In this document: piece after piece, positions 22,836 to 33,792 of the stretch
Layout: each line of letters opens with the position of its first letter
Numbering within the stretch: position 1 is the stretch's first letter
Origin: Schistocerca nitens
Taxonomy: Eukaryota; Arthropoda; Insecta; Orthoptera; Acrididae
Reading direction: 5' to 3'
DNA: 64,000 nt
NCBI RefSeq assembly: GCF_023898315.1
Contig: NC_064622.1
Location: 270,125,503 to 270,189,502 of the forward strand
Notes under the pieces: generated by a model
What the model was told of the DNA's origin: nothing
Database searches by the model: none
Seen by the model: the letters and a program-made list of their open reading frames with translations, nothing else
Program-made: the position numbers and the translations under genes

Positions 22836-23040
22836 TGTGGTGGTTATCGACTGCAAGAGTCGACTGCCTCATTTTTGAGAACGAACTCTTTGAAAACTGT
22901 TGATCTCAGTGTGTTCCGAACGCTGTATTCGAGTGGATGTGTTTGTACCGACATGATCAAAATAAAGCTAATTCTCTATAAACGAGCGAATACTTAATGT
23001 TGGGTTCGATATTACCGTACATAACATCTTGATTCCCACA
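22836..23040 (+). repeat. 5' LTR of the non-autonomous element
   Basis: 205 bp, TGTGGTGG...CCCACA. It contains an AATAAA-like polyadenylation signal in 'gatcaaaataaagc' (near 22957-22970). Confidence 0.93.
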
Positions 23041-23041
23041 C

Positions 23042-23058
23042 TGGTGACCCCAACGCCC
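23042..23058 (+). promoter_or_regulatory. Primer-binding site (tRNA primer)
   Basis: TGGTGACCCCAACGCCC one base after the 5' LTR, the position and TGG start expected of a tRNA primer site. The gypsy element at 28.9 kb has the same core at 30130-30145. The priming tRNA was not identified. Confidence 0.8.
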
Positions 23059-23199
23059 ATGACAGACAATGCAGCAACCCTTTGTCAGATTTCTACGTCT
23101 ATCCACTTCGCATCGCACCGCATCTAGATGCAGTGTACAGGAAGTGTAATTAGTGTGTAAATTCCTGACTCTTTTGTGGATCGTGCTTTTTGGTAACTT

Positions 23200-25061
23200 T
23201 TGTCACCTTCTCACACATCGACAATGCGACCAAGACGCACACGTCATCTGTCAAAACCCGCTCAACACGTCGGTAATTTCACTTCCGGACAGTGCAGTGC
23301 TCCTTCGCCAATTAATTTGGACTATTTTGACTTGCTTTTGTGTAATGAATTAACTTTGTGCAGTGCTTCAATACTGGACAATCATGCCAGACAATGGACT
23401 GCAACAAACGGGGACTATGTTGCAAATCCCAGTTCGTACAAACTCCGAACTACGGCTAAATTGAATGCCTGGCCGAATTCACAGGAACAATTTCATCAAG
23501 GACATCCTACCGATCAACGACAATGCACCAATTACACCAACGACAATGCCGGCTGTTTCTCAGTGAAATACTGGACGTGCCACGCCTCCCTCTACACAGC
23601 ACCCAAGCCACACCGACTCTGCTTGACCGCTACTGACAGCGATGTCACGGCCACCTCGACCCAATCAAAACAAACAGCTGCGCACATACGATCCCGCCAC
23701 AGCTACTGCACCCACATCTTGTCAACAACTCACTGACACTATGCCCGCTTACAGCCCGGCCATTCACTACTGGATCACGCTCGCAACTTGTTCACCCGCT
23801 CCAGAAGACGATTTCAGCTGTATCAATGATTCATACAGCAGTGAACGTGTTCTCACTCCGCTGCCGCTGAGTACTGAGTTTTACATTCGCAATCACACAC
23901 ACGATCTCTTCTACTTGAACTGTTATGTCAATACTGTGGCGCCGACCTTGTTATGTATGCCAGGTTACCCTTTGATAGAGACAGATTCTGATTTCGACCC
24001 CATCTTACTCAGTGATACACAGCAGACTGCTTCACGCCTTACTTTTTCGCCTGAACAACTGCAACAGCTACGTGAGCAAATTGCGACATACAACTTGTTG
24101 CTACAAGATCAGTTACACATGCAGCAGCCGACACCGACCGAGCACGACATGCAACAAGATGCTCCTGTCATTGTTCCGCCTCAGACTGCTGATGATCCTT
24201 TGCCGTTACTACCAGCTACAACTAATACCCTGACGATCACACTACATGGATCTATGTCCAAGATGTCACAACTGTCATCATCACGCCACCTCAAGTGGAA
24301 ATTCTACGTAACTGATGTGATACAAGCAACCTATTTACGCCGCTGCCATCTTTCCTTGGTAGTTCCAGACACTTTGTTTCTGTGCCACGGCATAACCAGC
24401 TGCATTCCAGTGCCACTTGCTTTGCCGCCCTCTTCACTACCTCCGCAATGTACAACCAACACATCTACCATTCCTGCTTCGACGAGTGTGCATCTTTCCG
24501 CTCTGACACATGACCCTGCAGCAGTTTCGCGCGAGTAGCTTGCAGCCTTACAACTCAACTGCAGCACTGACAGCGACAGCACACACGCAGCTCCAGTTCC
24601 ATTGTACTGTGTCGCCTCTCCACCATGGACCAGTAGTTCACCCGCCGATTCAACTTCTTTACGTTCACATTACGTCTCATCGCCTTTCTGCTCCGACCAT
24701 GGTTTCGTCGACCACATCCGCCTTCCACCACCTCTTGCCATCGCCATGCCTCATGCACAGGGCAACCTTCGATCACGGCTGTTTCGCACATCAAAACACC
24801 GACACTGTCAACTCCACTTGCAACATCCTGCCATCTACCACTGTAACACACTCGCTGTCCATGGACTCTGAGGTGACGCTTCCGTCTAGACCAAAGTCAT
24901 CTGCCGCCAAGGTCAGTCATGTGGAGTTTGCTGTTTTCTCCACTGCTGCAACATCAAGCACATCTATAACTCCGTCATTACCACGACTGTTGCTCATCTG
25001 GCATCTCTTACGCAACCTGTTAAGCCACAGCATGCTTGCTCCTTTGTCATTTGGCCAATAA
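23200..25061 (+). CDS. Unrecognised reading frames inside the pol-less LTR element
   Basis: Three overlapping open frames: 23200-23736 (178 codons), 23642-24538 (298) and 24510-25061 (183), each in a different frame from the next. They are rich in Thr, Ser, Pro, His and Gln. The 298-codon frame includes a Gln-rich, possibly helical stretch SPEQLQQLREQIATYNLLLQ (near 24050-24110). That could be a remnant of a gag-like protein, since similar segments precede the capsid in some gypsy gags. No zinc knuckle or protease is visible. Low stop density may simply reflect C-rich composition, so protein coding is uncertain. Confidence 0.35.
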
Positions 25062-25460
25062 CAAACTGTTACCGGACATGCTGCACTTACCGCAGCGCTC
25101 GCCGGCAAATACTTTGGCAATACATTGCATCGCATCTTCGACACACTCCGCGCCTTTGATCAGATCAAAACCCCGTTGCACCGCACGGCCTCGGCACAAC
25201 GATGTTCTCCCCACCGACATGCCGCCGCCTTCTGCTTCCACCATGCCATCAGCAGCATGGCACGGTCAACCTGTGGACCCTTCCGCACCTCCTTCCCTCC
25301 GCTGGTCGTGCCTACCAAGACATCGAGAAACAGTCCGATCGCACCTCGCAATAGCACCTGCCATGACACGATTGGTCACACGCACCTGCGCCATCAGCTG
25401 ACCGGGTGCACACACGCCTCTCATCATCCTTACTGTGCTCTGCACTGCCGGCAGGGGCTC

Positions 25461-25665
25461 TGTGGCGGTTATTGACTGCAAGAGTCAACCGCCTCATCTT
25501 TCAGAACGAACTCTTTGAAAACTGTTGATCACAGTGTGTTCCGAACTCTGTATTCGAGCGGATGTGTTTGTACCGACATGATCAAAATAAAGTTAATTCA
25601 TTATAGACAAACTAATACTTAATGTTGGGTTTGATATTACCATACATAACATCTCGATCCCCACA
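25461..25665 (+). repeat. 3' LTR of the non-autonomous element
   Basis: 205 bp, same length and ends as the 5' LTR. A short purine-rich run 'ggcagggg' just before it (25450-25457) could be the polypurine tract. Confidence 0.93.
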
Positions 25666-25800
25666 ACTTGTTAGCTGCACAGTGTTGCTGAAACCAAGTT
25701 TCTAGGCATTTTTCCAGGTTTTAAAACTTTCCACCCTGTATACACACAAATTTCTCACCACTTGGTCTGGTTTTCAATGCACCAGACCCTATTTGCATGT
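25666..25800 (-). pseudogene. pogo/Tigger-type transposase, N-terminal part
   Basis: The minus strand reads LKTRPSGEKFVCIQGGKF, a stop, then NLEKCLETWFQQHCAANK running down to the LTR junction. The L-x-x-x-L-x-x-W-F-x-Q pattern is the start of the CENP-B type DNA-binding domain, and it joins the fragment ending at 22835. It is the left-over front of the host transposon of the LTR element. Confidence 0.72.
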
Positions 25801-27754
25801 CATTGGATAGTTTGGTAGTCAAGGTAGAATATGGATTTTTTGGATACTTTGCGGTGCTAACTTCTGGTTTCTTTGCACTTCTTCAATTATATTTACTTTC
25901 TCCTAAATTGAAAGACATTTTCTTTTGTTTTGTGATGAATCCATTATTTTTGCATGCACAAAACTTTGGAAACAATATTGTAAAAAAATCAACTGAATTC
26001 ACCTCTTCCAAAAATACTCATCATTTCACTCAGCGCACTCTGGACATGCTCACACTACTGTCAACTGCAACTGTATACCACTGCTATGTGATTTCTGGAC
26101 CATGAGCTGCCATCCCCCTCCTTGTATCTGAAAATAACTGCCACAAGGTCATAAACAATGTGTCACTGTACCTATAGCCCACAATAATGACTGCGAGTTT
26201 GCATGGAAATACCAAAACAACAATCTCTGGCCACACCACATTAGGAAGATTCTGTCATGATTTAGGTATAAGTTTGACTAAAATGACTGTGTGGGAGTAG
26301 AAATTATGGTGTAAAAATGTGAAAACTTATAAATGGAAAATGCGAAATTGGGGTGAATCAAAAAAGTGCATAATTTACAATGTAAAATTGTGGAAAACAT
26401 AGAAGGGAGAAATGTATAAATGTGGTTTCACCAAATTAAGGTTTCCTTGATACAAAGATGATATCCCATCTTCTTGATAACAGCTGAGCAAATTATTAAA
26501 TGGAAATATATTTTCCTTCCTGCCATTCACTTGGTGAGATTTTCAGGTGGATGTGTTATATGTTACAAGTATATCAGACTAACTGTTCACTCAGAGAATA
26601 TATACTATTGCTATACACACCCTGGAGAAACGTTGGTTACTGGTCTTTGTAAATCATAGATAGAAAACACCAGTGACAATAAGGTTTTAAGTCAGGGCTC
26701 AAAGTGTACTCAGCTAACCTAATGGTTAAGGCAGCTTCTTGTGAAAAGCAGGAAATATACATTTGAGTCTGTCTGCTACAGATTTTCATTAATCACTATA
26801 TATGATTTAGGAAGTTTTTCGATCATGATGTGCACCACAATTAACACTAATGTTAATGAGTAATGGTAACCACTTCAGCCATAACACAATAAATGTGTAA
26901 TAATAAGGATGAGTTTATTTTCATTAACATTAGAATTAGGAAGTAATTCATTTGAACCCTAATGACACCACCTTGTTGTCAACAAGTAATCAAGCAAGCA
27001 TACTGTCCAAAATCTTTCGTAACCATCAGACTGATCCAAGAACTCTTGGTCAATTTTTAACTTCCCATTCCTGCATCATTTACTATGTCACAGACCCATG
27101 ATAGAGATCTAAAAAAGGCACCAGACCTACATTCAGGAGGTTTGTGGCACAAATCTGCATTTGGTCATCCAGTTTCAGGTTTTTCATTGGCTTTCTTAAA
27201 CTGGTTAATGTGATTGCCAGAATGATTGCTTTGGAAAAGAATTTCTTTCTCTGTCATTATCCTCTGCAGACTTGTGCTCCATCTTTAATTAGCTCATTAC
27301 TGACAGAAATTGAACTCTAATCTTCTTTCCTTGCACAGACTAGGCATACTGCCGTAGGTGAACAAACTGACATCATCACCATCTTCTTCTTCTTCTTCTT
27401 CTTCTTCTTCTTCTTCATGTTCATCTACAGTCTCCAGCCATCTGTCAGCCTTGTATATTTTTTTAAATTATGTTTTTCAGTCTCAGATTACACAATGATA
27501 TTGTTACAGTTTTTGACTTACTAACAAATCATCATCAGACAAAAAAGATTAAAATGAAATAAAATAAAGTAAATCCCCTTTTCTCTTTCTTTTTAAATAG
27601 ATTATCTGATGATGGTAATGTATTAATACCTGAAAACCAGAAGTAATATGATTTGTGTGGCCTTAGGCTAAAATATATAGTAATAATTCTATCCATGCTT
27701 TTGTAACCATCTGGTTTGTATGTATTAACCTTGTGCCATTAACACATTTTGCAG
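25801..27754 (+). other. IR intron, distal part; no gene
   Basis: No recognisable protein. A weak tRNA-like stretch at about 26708-26775 ('ctaatggttaaggcagc' and 'catttgagtct') may be an old SINE. A (TTC)n run lies at 27382-27416. The intron ends with 'acattttgcag' at 27754. Confidence 0.5.
27382..27416. repeat. (TTC)n microsatellite
   Basis: About eleven TTC units in the IR intron, 340 bp before the next exon. Confidence 0.95.
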
Positions 27755-27858
27755 CGTAAACCATTCATCAACACTTACAAAACTACATCTGGGAAGATAA
27801 TTCTATCAGGATTTCTTGGTGATATTTGGTATTGTTTGCAAGAAGAGTTAAACTTCAC
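27755..27858 (+). CDS. Ionotropic receptor exon (S1 lobe, first part)
   Basis: 104 bp, entering in phase 0 after 'ttttgcag' and leaving after two bases of a codon at AAC TTC AC|gtaagt (27859). It encodes RKPFINTYKTTSGKIILSGF followed by LGDIWYCLQEELNFT. The end (L-x-x-x-L-N-F-T/S) is the hallmark of the first helix of the S1 lobe in IRs and ionotropic glutamate receptors. Its phases fit the flanking exons. It joins the exon ending at 13445 across a 14.3-kb intron and the next exon across only 173 bp. Confidence 0.9.
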
Positions 27859-28031
27859 GTAAGTGTTTATATATATAACAAGAGAATTGCAAACACATTA
27901 TTGAAAAATCATAAGCCTGAGACTGAGAATTCATTACAGCATTTAAACTGCATGTAGCTATCTGTTAACATAACTAAGTCATCATAAACACAGAAAATTT
28001 CAATACAACAATCTTAAAATCTTTCTGGCAG

Positions 28032-28208
28032 GTCTGAGTTCTTAATAATTGATGCTGGAATGGGTGGTTCAAAATTGAGCAATGGTTCCTGGATTGGCCT
28101 GATGGCTACACTAGTTGATGAAAAAGTGGATATAGCAGTGGCTCCATTATCAATGACATCTTTGAGAGTCAATTTCATTGAATTTACAGTACAACTTTTC
28201 ACCACATA
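28032..28208 (+). CDS. Ionotropic receptor exon (S1 lobe, second part)
   Basis: 177 bp, acceptor 'tttctggcag' ending at 28031, donor ACATA|gtaagt at 28209. It completes the split Thr codon (AC|G) and encodes SEFLIIDAGMGGSKLSNGSW, IGLMATLVDEKVDIAVAPLS and MTSLRVNFIEFTVQLFTT. G-S-W-x-G-L-M-x-x-L-x-x-x-x-V-D-I-A-V-A-P is the diagnostic IR signature, and x-R-x-x-F-I-E-F-T matches the end of S1. It leaves two bases (TA) that need a third from the next exon. Read without splicing it would stop at TAG (28207-28209), so the intron is required. The usual ligand-binding Arg of glutamate receptors cannot be assigned with certainty by eye. Confidence 0.95.
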
Positions 28209-28882
28209 GTAAGTGCAACCTCCTAATTCAGCTGTACTAATGAAAAAAAAAATGTTAAAAATTCTTTTGACTCAACAATAAAGGCAGTAGCTACCTTGTC
28301 GTATTGAAGTATAATATGTTTTGTCATTAATATAGCTTAAAAATAGAATTGCTTTGTTAGATATACCATACCTCATTGATTTACTGTTATATTAGTTGAA
28401 TCATCTTCCATCATATAGACAGAATTCAAGAAAGCACAACTTAAGCACAACAAAATTATAGGACAATTTTAACAAATATTATCACAGTGTTATTATTAAC
28501 TAGATTAAGACATTAAACAACAATTACTATAATTCCTTTGAAAACACCATTCAAAGGAATGTGCACTTTTAGATAATTATCTTTTTAACACACAAAATGT
28601 ATGGTGGTCTCACTCTTATATTATTATCCCCCGTGTTCTGCATTCCTCAGTACTAGCTACTGTTAAAAACTATGGATTTTTCACAATTACATTATTCTCA
28701 TAAATGCACTTTAAAGCTAGTAGGTATCTTTTTCGTTTACCTGGTTGGTATTTATGCAAAAACTGCAAATGTTGTTTCTTTATTATTACCTATAACCTTA
28801 ACATTTTTAAATGAGTTACCCAATGTATCATAATACTTGTTTTATTATTAAACATCAGAGTATCTGTTGCAGCCAAGATCAC
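28209..28882 (+). other. IR intron, proximal part; no gene
   Basis: Start of the 22.3-kb intron (28209-50492). AT-rich, with no recognised repeat before the gypsy LTR at 28883. Confidence 0.6.
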
Positions 28883-30120
28883 TGCTCCTCATTGTAGTGC
28901 AGTGCTATGTTGTGTTGCAAATGCTTATTTACATTGTACTGTCAAAATATTTTCACAATAGCCACCATAAGTGACGACATCACGCTTGCTCTTAGACTGA
29001 ACCTTTTCCCTTCCTTCATAATAAATAGTTCTTACAATGGAAACTCCCCATCACCCCATCCTCCCCCACCCCCCATCCCCACTCCCCACTCCCTAACATC
29101 AAGTGCATTTGAAGAGCCCTGGCATTGTGGTTATATGATCACAGTGTTGAATTGTGAAGGGGAGATATGTGTTTGAGTCTCCCTAGTGCCCCATCTATTT
29201 TTCTCATAAAATTATGAACAGCCTCTCTGGTCAATGGTATATCTGTTTACTATATTCAAATTTGTGTCCGTGTTGTGGTGTAATGCCCATTTGCAACAGC
29301 AAGGTGTAAGGAAGGAGCCTCCAGACACACATATGTCCCGTTTGTTCTACACAAGTACCACATGTTATGACTCTTGCATTCCATTTTGGAAGCACTGACT
29401 CTGAAGTCCTTTTTTGTAACATAGTTCACAGACATTTATATGTTGTTTTCATTTATGTGAGAGGTCTACACAGCATCTTGCCTGCTCTCACTATTCATCA
29501 CATTTACTTGAGATGGTAATATATTCTTACCATGTGACTCATTCTGGAACTAAAGTATGATATGACAATTGCCAACACTACAGAAGAAGAAAAGACACAT
29601 CAGTGACCAAATAGACAGTTCATCATTTTGTGGGGAAAAAATAGAGCATGAGGGAAATTTGAACATGAGTCTCCCACTTTGCAGTCTAACACCATAACCA
29701 CAATGTGCGTTCTTCCGATTTGCTTGAGGTTGCACATCTTGATCTTGGACCATTCACTGTTTCTACTTTGCTTCTTTTTGCACAGTTCAGTACACCTTCT
29801 TCCTGTTTTCATTCTTGATCTGTGTTCAGTTTTTCATGGGGTATTCAATGGGCCATCTTACAGCTAAATCTGAGGGGGGGTATGATAGGGAGTTTCTCTT
29901 GTTAGTAGTAATTGTCTTGTCACTTGTTTTTAGGGATAATTATACCATAAAGTAAAACTTCTCAGAGCTGTATTCTCCATTGACAAGATTTTCCTTCCTA
30001 TACATGAGTGAATAAATTATTAAGAATTGTTCTTGTATGAGTGTGTCATACTTTTTATGCCAGCTGGTTAGATTGCAACATGCAAGATAAATTGATATGA
30101 TGGCCTCTCATTCATGGCCA
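28883..30120 (+). repeat. 5' LTR of the gypsy element (interrupted by 29035-29901)
   Basis: The outer parts 28883-29034 and 29902 to about 30120 match 46381-46745 in order. The right edge is taken just before the primer-binding site at 30130; in the 3' copy similarity fades near 46745, so the exact LTR end is uncertain. Confidence 0.75.
29032..29904. mobile_element. TIR DNA transposon (non-autonomous), 3-bp TTA duplication
   Basis: The body is 29035-29901 (867 bp), flanked by TTA at 29032-29034 and 29902-29904; the matching place in the 3' LTR has no insert. The ends are inverted repeats: CAATGGAAACTCCCCATCA against CAAGAGAAACTCCCTATCA. A 3-bp TWA duplication is typical of PIF/Harbinger elements, so that class is likely but inferred. 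There is no transposase. Near each end, in opposite orientation, lies a degenerate tRNA-like stretch (about 29110-29175 and 29655-29712). I recognise the end sequence as belonging to a repeat widespread in insects. Confidence 0.8.
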
Positions 30121-30129
30121 CACTAGAGC

Positions 30130-30145
30130 TGGTGACCCCAACATG
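30130..30145 (+). promoter_or_regulatory. Primer-binding site of the gypsy element
   Basis: TGGTGACCCCAACATG shortly after the 5' LTR. It shares its first 13 bases with the primer site of the pol-less LTR element at 23042. Confidence 0.75.
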
Positions 30146-30147
30146 AT

Positions 30148-30840
30148 TTGAACACTCAGAATAAACACTGTAAGGACAAGTTCATATGCAGGAACCAAAA
30201 ACCTTTGGTCTCTCGGCTCACTGTGCATTTACCACCCTCCTGGCCACATGACATGGAATTGTGGTTAACATCATTAGAAGCCAGTTTTCTCCATGCAAGT
30301 GTTATGGTGGATTCTACCAGATTTGTGATCTTGGTAAGTCAGCTGGCCTATAAATAGTCTGCACAGCTTGAAGATGTGATCACTGCTCCACCAATGACAA
30401 ACCCTTACAAGAAATTAAGATGGAACTGATCTATAGGGTGTATATGTCACTAGAGGAATGCACCAGGAAAGTTTTGATGAAAGAAGACATCACAATACAT
30501 GAGATGCTTAGAAAATAAGGTTGACATTGGTACTATACCTGATAGTCTTCTGCATACATTGTGGAGTTGCCACCTGCTGGCTAAGTGAAAGCTGTTATAG
30601 CATCTTGAAGTGACATGGCCTTGCATGCAGTGGCTGAATTGGCAGATAAGATATTCAGTGTAATAATGTCTGTGCCAGTAAGTGCAGTGAAGGCATCATG
30701 CAACAGCTTGTTGCTGTCCATGGTTACCTGCAGTGCTTATGATTTTCTGGCTGCCAAGATTGATTTGTTGACTGAACAGATTGGTGACAGAGGCTGTTGC
30801 TGCAAGAGATTGACAGAGGCTGTTGCTGCAAGAGATTGAG
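30148..30840 (+). pseudogene. gypsy gag region (decayed)
   Basis: SRLTVHLPPSWPHDMELWLT (30210-30270) followed by SLEASFLHASVMVDSTRF matches the start of arthropod gypsy gag (L-P-P-F-W-x-x-x-P-x-L-W-F, then V-E-A-Q-F). The rest is stop-ridden; around 30610-30770 is LADKIFSVIMSVPVSAVK, possibly a remnant of the later gag helices. A 26-bp tandem duplication lies at 30785-30836. Confidence 0.72.
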
Positions 30841-31640
30841 AAGCTGCTCGGCAACTACCTCCTCAATGCCTGGGATTGACCAATACTTCACCTACTGTTA
30901 CTGCAAATGATTTGAAGACCAGACTTTTAAATGTATTATGCCTTGCACCCACCCAAATGCCAGCAGCACGTGGACATAGGTGCATTAACTGACTGCTGGA
31001 CTGTCACAGTACCTATTCATAGTGACTACTGGTGAGGACAAAAATACGTTCGTGTACACTGGATCCAACCTACATGTAGTTCTACCATGCAATTACACAG
31101 CACGTGACCACCAACCACTTTTTGCCTGACTGCAGCTAATAATACCACCATACCAATGTATTGTGCATTTCAAGCAGGATCTCGGGCTGCAGCAGACCTA
31201 GTGTGGGACTTCACAATTGAAAGTGTGTCAGAACCCATAACAGGGGTGAATTTTCTAACATAGTACCAGCTGCTGCCAGATGTAGTGAATCTGCAGCTTG
31301 TTGACAGCATCACTGGCTTAACGACCACAGGTTTTCATTTAAACACAGCAACACACTTGCTCAAGGGCATACTAGCCAAAAGCAGTGAGTATGTGGACTT
31401 ACTGCAGAAATTTGCAGCCCTGACATGAAGTGTAGTATATGGTGTCACTGTGTTGATTATAGAGCCCTCAGTGCCAGAATTATACCAGACCGATACCCTG
31501 TCCTCTTGCTATGAGATTAAGTGGTGGACCCTAATTCAGTGTCCTACACTGTGCCAAGGTGAACACTCAAATCCCAGTAGGAGAGACAAACATACCAAAG
31601 ATGGCTGTAATTACCCTGTTTGGTCAGTCAGAGAGTCACT
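30841..31640 (+). other. Decayed gypsy interior between gag and RT
   Basis: The place where protease is expected. No D-T/S-G motif could be read with confidence. A few residues near 31180-31390 hint at the protease-RT junction, but stops occur in every frame. Confidence 0.4.
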
Positions 31641-32221
31641 TCATGATATTTGGCCACATCCACAAACTTGCCAAAGGTTTGTAGATTCCATATTTTAAGG
31701 TCTCCTCTTTTTTCTTTGCATATCTAGCTGATATGCTGATATGCTGATTTTCTCAGCCTCACCAGAACATCAGCAGCATATGAGGTGTCTGAATTGTTAC
31801 AACGGTGTGGTGTAGCTTTGAACACTATCAAATGCATTTTTGGTCAAACATAGATTAACTTCCTGGACCATAAGATCCCATTGTCAGTTTCACTATCTTT
31901 ACCTGAGAACGCTGAAGCCATCTTGTAAATCACTAGACCAAGAACGTTTAAAAAACTGTGTTGTTTCCTTGGTGTACTTAATTTCTATTTTGACACCTGT
32001 CACTTGCAGTCAAGTTGCAAGAACTACTAATGGTAGCACTCGTTGCCCAAAGAACAAATGTAACTCACCAGTCAGAGAGACAGATGGCAAGATCTCTGCT
32101 TTCAAGGCAGTCAGGCAGAGCATAGGAAATGCTGCATTGCTTGTACACTCTAACCGGAATGCACTCTTGGTGTTCGTGCTCAATGGGAGGCACTATGCGA
32201 TGGTGTCTGGCAGCCACTAGC
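31641..32221 (+). pseudogene. gypsy reverse transcriptase and start of RNase H (decayed)
   Basis: PQTCQRFVDSIF (near 31662-31697) corresponds to N-A-A-Q-T-F-Q-R-F-M-D in gypsy RT. The YVDD box that should follow is destroyed around 31720-31750, where 'gctgatat' repeats have slipped. Then KCIFGQT (near 31840), NFLDHKIPL, FKKLCCFLGVLNFY (near 31950-31990) cover the thumb. The start of RNase H is recognisable near 32125-32215 (SIGNAALLVHSNRNALLVFV, then WQPLA), ending where the SINE begins. No catalytic function can remain. Confidence 0.75.
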
Positions 32222-32403
32222 TGGAGAGCTTCTGTAAAGTTTGGAAGGTAGGAGACAAGATACTGGCAGAAGTAAAGCTGTGAGTACCGGGCGTGAGTCG
32301 TGCTTCGGTAGCTCAGATGGTAGAGCACTTGCCCGCGAAAGGCAAAGGTCCCGAGTTCGAGTCTCGGTCGGGCACACAGATTTAATCTGCCAGGAAGTTT
32401 CAA
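32222..32403 (+). mobile_element. tRNA-derived SINE inserted in gypsy RNase H
   Basis: About 182 bp from 'gagagcttctgtaaagtttg' to 'ctgccaggaagtttc'. The tRNA-like core 32300-32375 has box A (TAGCTCAGATGG) and box B (GAGTTCGAGTC) and can fold into a cloverleaf. It interrupts the gypsy RNase H frame (WQPLA before it). I recognise this repeat as common in insect genomes; the official name is not known to me. Clear target duplications were not found. Confidence 0.8.
32300..32375 (+). ncRNA. tRNA-like cloverleaf of the SINE (not a functional tRNA)
   Basis: A 7-bp acceptor stem with wobble pairs and one mismatch (GTGCTTC with CGGGCAC), D arm, an anticodon stem TTGCC/GGCAA and T arm CCGAG/CTCGG. 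The anticodon loop (CGCGAAA) lacks U at position 33, which true tRNAs keep, so this is a SINE head, not a tRNA gene. It probably still contains a usable RNA polymerase III promoter. Confidence 0.7.
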
Positions 32404-32767
32404 AACAATATCACTTGTTCATCTTGGTAGCACAATCAACGTGTATACACAGCCCAGTTCAGCACAGCAAACAATTTTAACTGCAATATTCGTGCACTGG
32501 TGGGAGACTTTCCAGTTATGACTGCCCAGTTCATGAACGTCCATATTGATGTTGTAGGCTCTTTACCTCCATCAAATGGCCAACATTACCTATTGACAAT
32601 GATCAATCACTTCAACTGCTGGCTGAAAGCAGAGCTGGTAAATAACATTTTGGCCAAGACTTTAGCTTCCACCTTCATTTCCACCTGGATATCATGCCAG
32701 TTGCCAGTTAAAGACCGAAAGACTGACCTGTTACCCATGCCAGGAGCCTGGTGTATGGGGAACGTGA
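32404..32767 (+). pseudogene. gypsy integrase, first half
   Basis: FVHWWETFQL or, in the neighbouring frame, GDFPVMTAQFMNVHIDVVGS then LPPSNGQHYLLTMINHFNCW. This is the start of the integrase core (F-x-H-V-H-I-D-x-V-G-P-L-P-P-S-x-G, with the first catalytic Asp in H-I-D). It continues LAKTLASTFISTWISCQLPV and ends near 32720. The matching second half is at 45727-45880, so the domain was split by the composite insertion. Confidence 0.85.
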
Positions 32768-33792
32768 CTTCTTGCTTATTGGCTATGCAGATTAGACTGA
32801 TGCTGAAACTAACACCCCAGGTCACATAAAATGATAGATTAATTACCACCACGAAGCAAACAGGCTAGTTGACAAATCAGTTGCTGCACGTGTAGGAAAA
32901 TGTTATTTGATAAGTTCCTGAACTTGTCAGAGGTTCAACTATCACTCATGGTTGGAGGACCCAGGCATTTCAATTGAATAATTTATTTTAATGGTTGCTG
33001 AATGACAGAGTTTGATCTAGTAAAATATTACTTATTCATACAGTGTGTACAAATTACTCATGACACATGAACATTGATATAATAAAACAATCAGACAATG
33101 AACTTACATAAATAAAACAGAGCAATGAGAACCCAATGAATGGTTTTTAGGGTTGCCACCTGCTTGATGCTGGTCAATTATGGTTGAGATGCTGCCCAGA
33201 CACATGGAGGACACAAATTATGGTTTCATCCATTATTTCAAAACTTTAAAAGATCAGTAACACAAAAAAGGTATGAAATTGAATAGAGCACACAACAGAT
33301 CAATTAATAAAGGAAAAATCAGAAAGAAACATCACTAGGCAGATTAGCAGGAAATAGTTAACTCAATAGTGAAACAAACATGAGGGGTTAAGGAGAAAAT
33401 CCTCTTTGAAGCAAGAATAAGATTGCAGAAAAACTTACATACCAGTGTGTATAGTGTGTAGATCAAGTTAGGAAGACCAACAAAAATAGAAACCAGAAAT
33501 AAACTACTCTTCCTTCAATATATCACAATTCCCAAAGATGGAAGAGTGCATTGCAAATACATCTTAGCATTACTGCCATTGAGATGGTTGCCAACAAGTT
33601 GGGGGGTGCCAAATTGCAGCCATTGTCCACTGTTACTGGGCTGAGGTGTGACAAAATTGTGAATTGTGGATCTCACCATCCACTTGATCACTCAGTATGG
33701 ATAATACGAATCCCAATAGCAGCTCTGAATGTGTCTCTCAGTTTTTTGCAGCCTTTCTTTACATCTCAGAAAGGCACCTCCCCCCCACCCCC

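Larger units (their letters stand above)
22836..25665 (+). mobile_element. Non-autonomous LTR retrotransposon with intact LTRs and no pol
   Basis: Two direct LTRs of exactly 205 bp (22836-23040 and 25461-25665), each starting TGTGG and ending CCCACA, differing at roughly 20 positions. A primer-binding-site-like TGGTGACCCCAACGCCC follows the left LTR after one base. The flanking 4 bp are ACGT (left) and ACTT (right), a one-mismatch match to a 4-bp target duplication. The 2420-bp interior has no reverse transcriptase, RNase H or integrase motif in any frame, so it must borrow these from a related gypsy element. It is inserted in the DNA-binding part of the pogo transposase at 22080-25800. Confidence 0.88.

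Noticed and set aside
23642..24538. Host gene of 298 codons
   Set aside because: It lies between the two LTRs of an LTR element and has no known domain, so it is more likely part of the element or a chance C-rich frame.
32300..32375. A functional tRNA gene
   Set aside because: The anticodon loop lacks U33, the acceptor stem is imperfect, and the flanks are those of a dispersed SINE.
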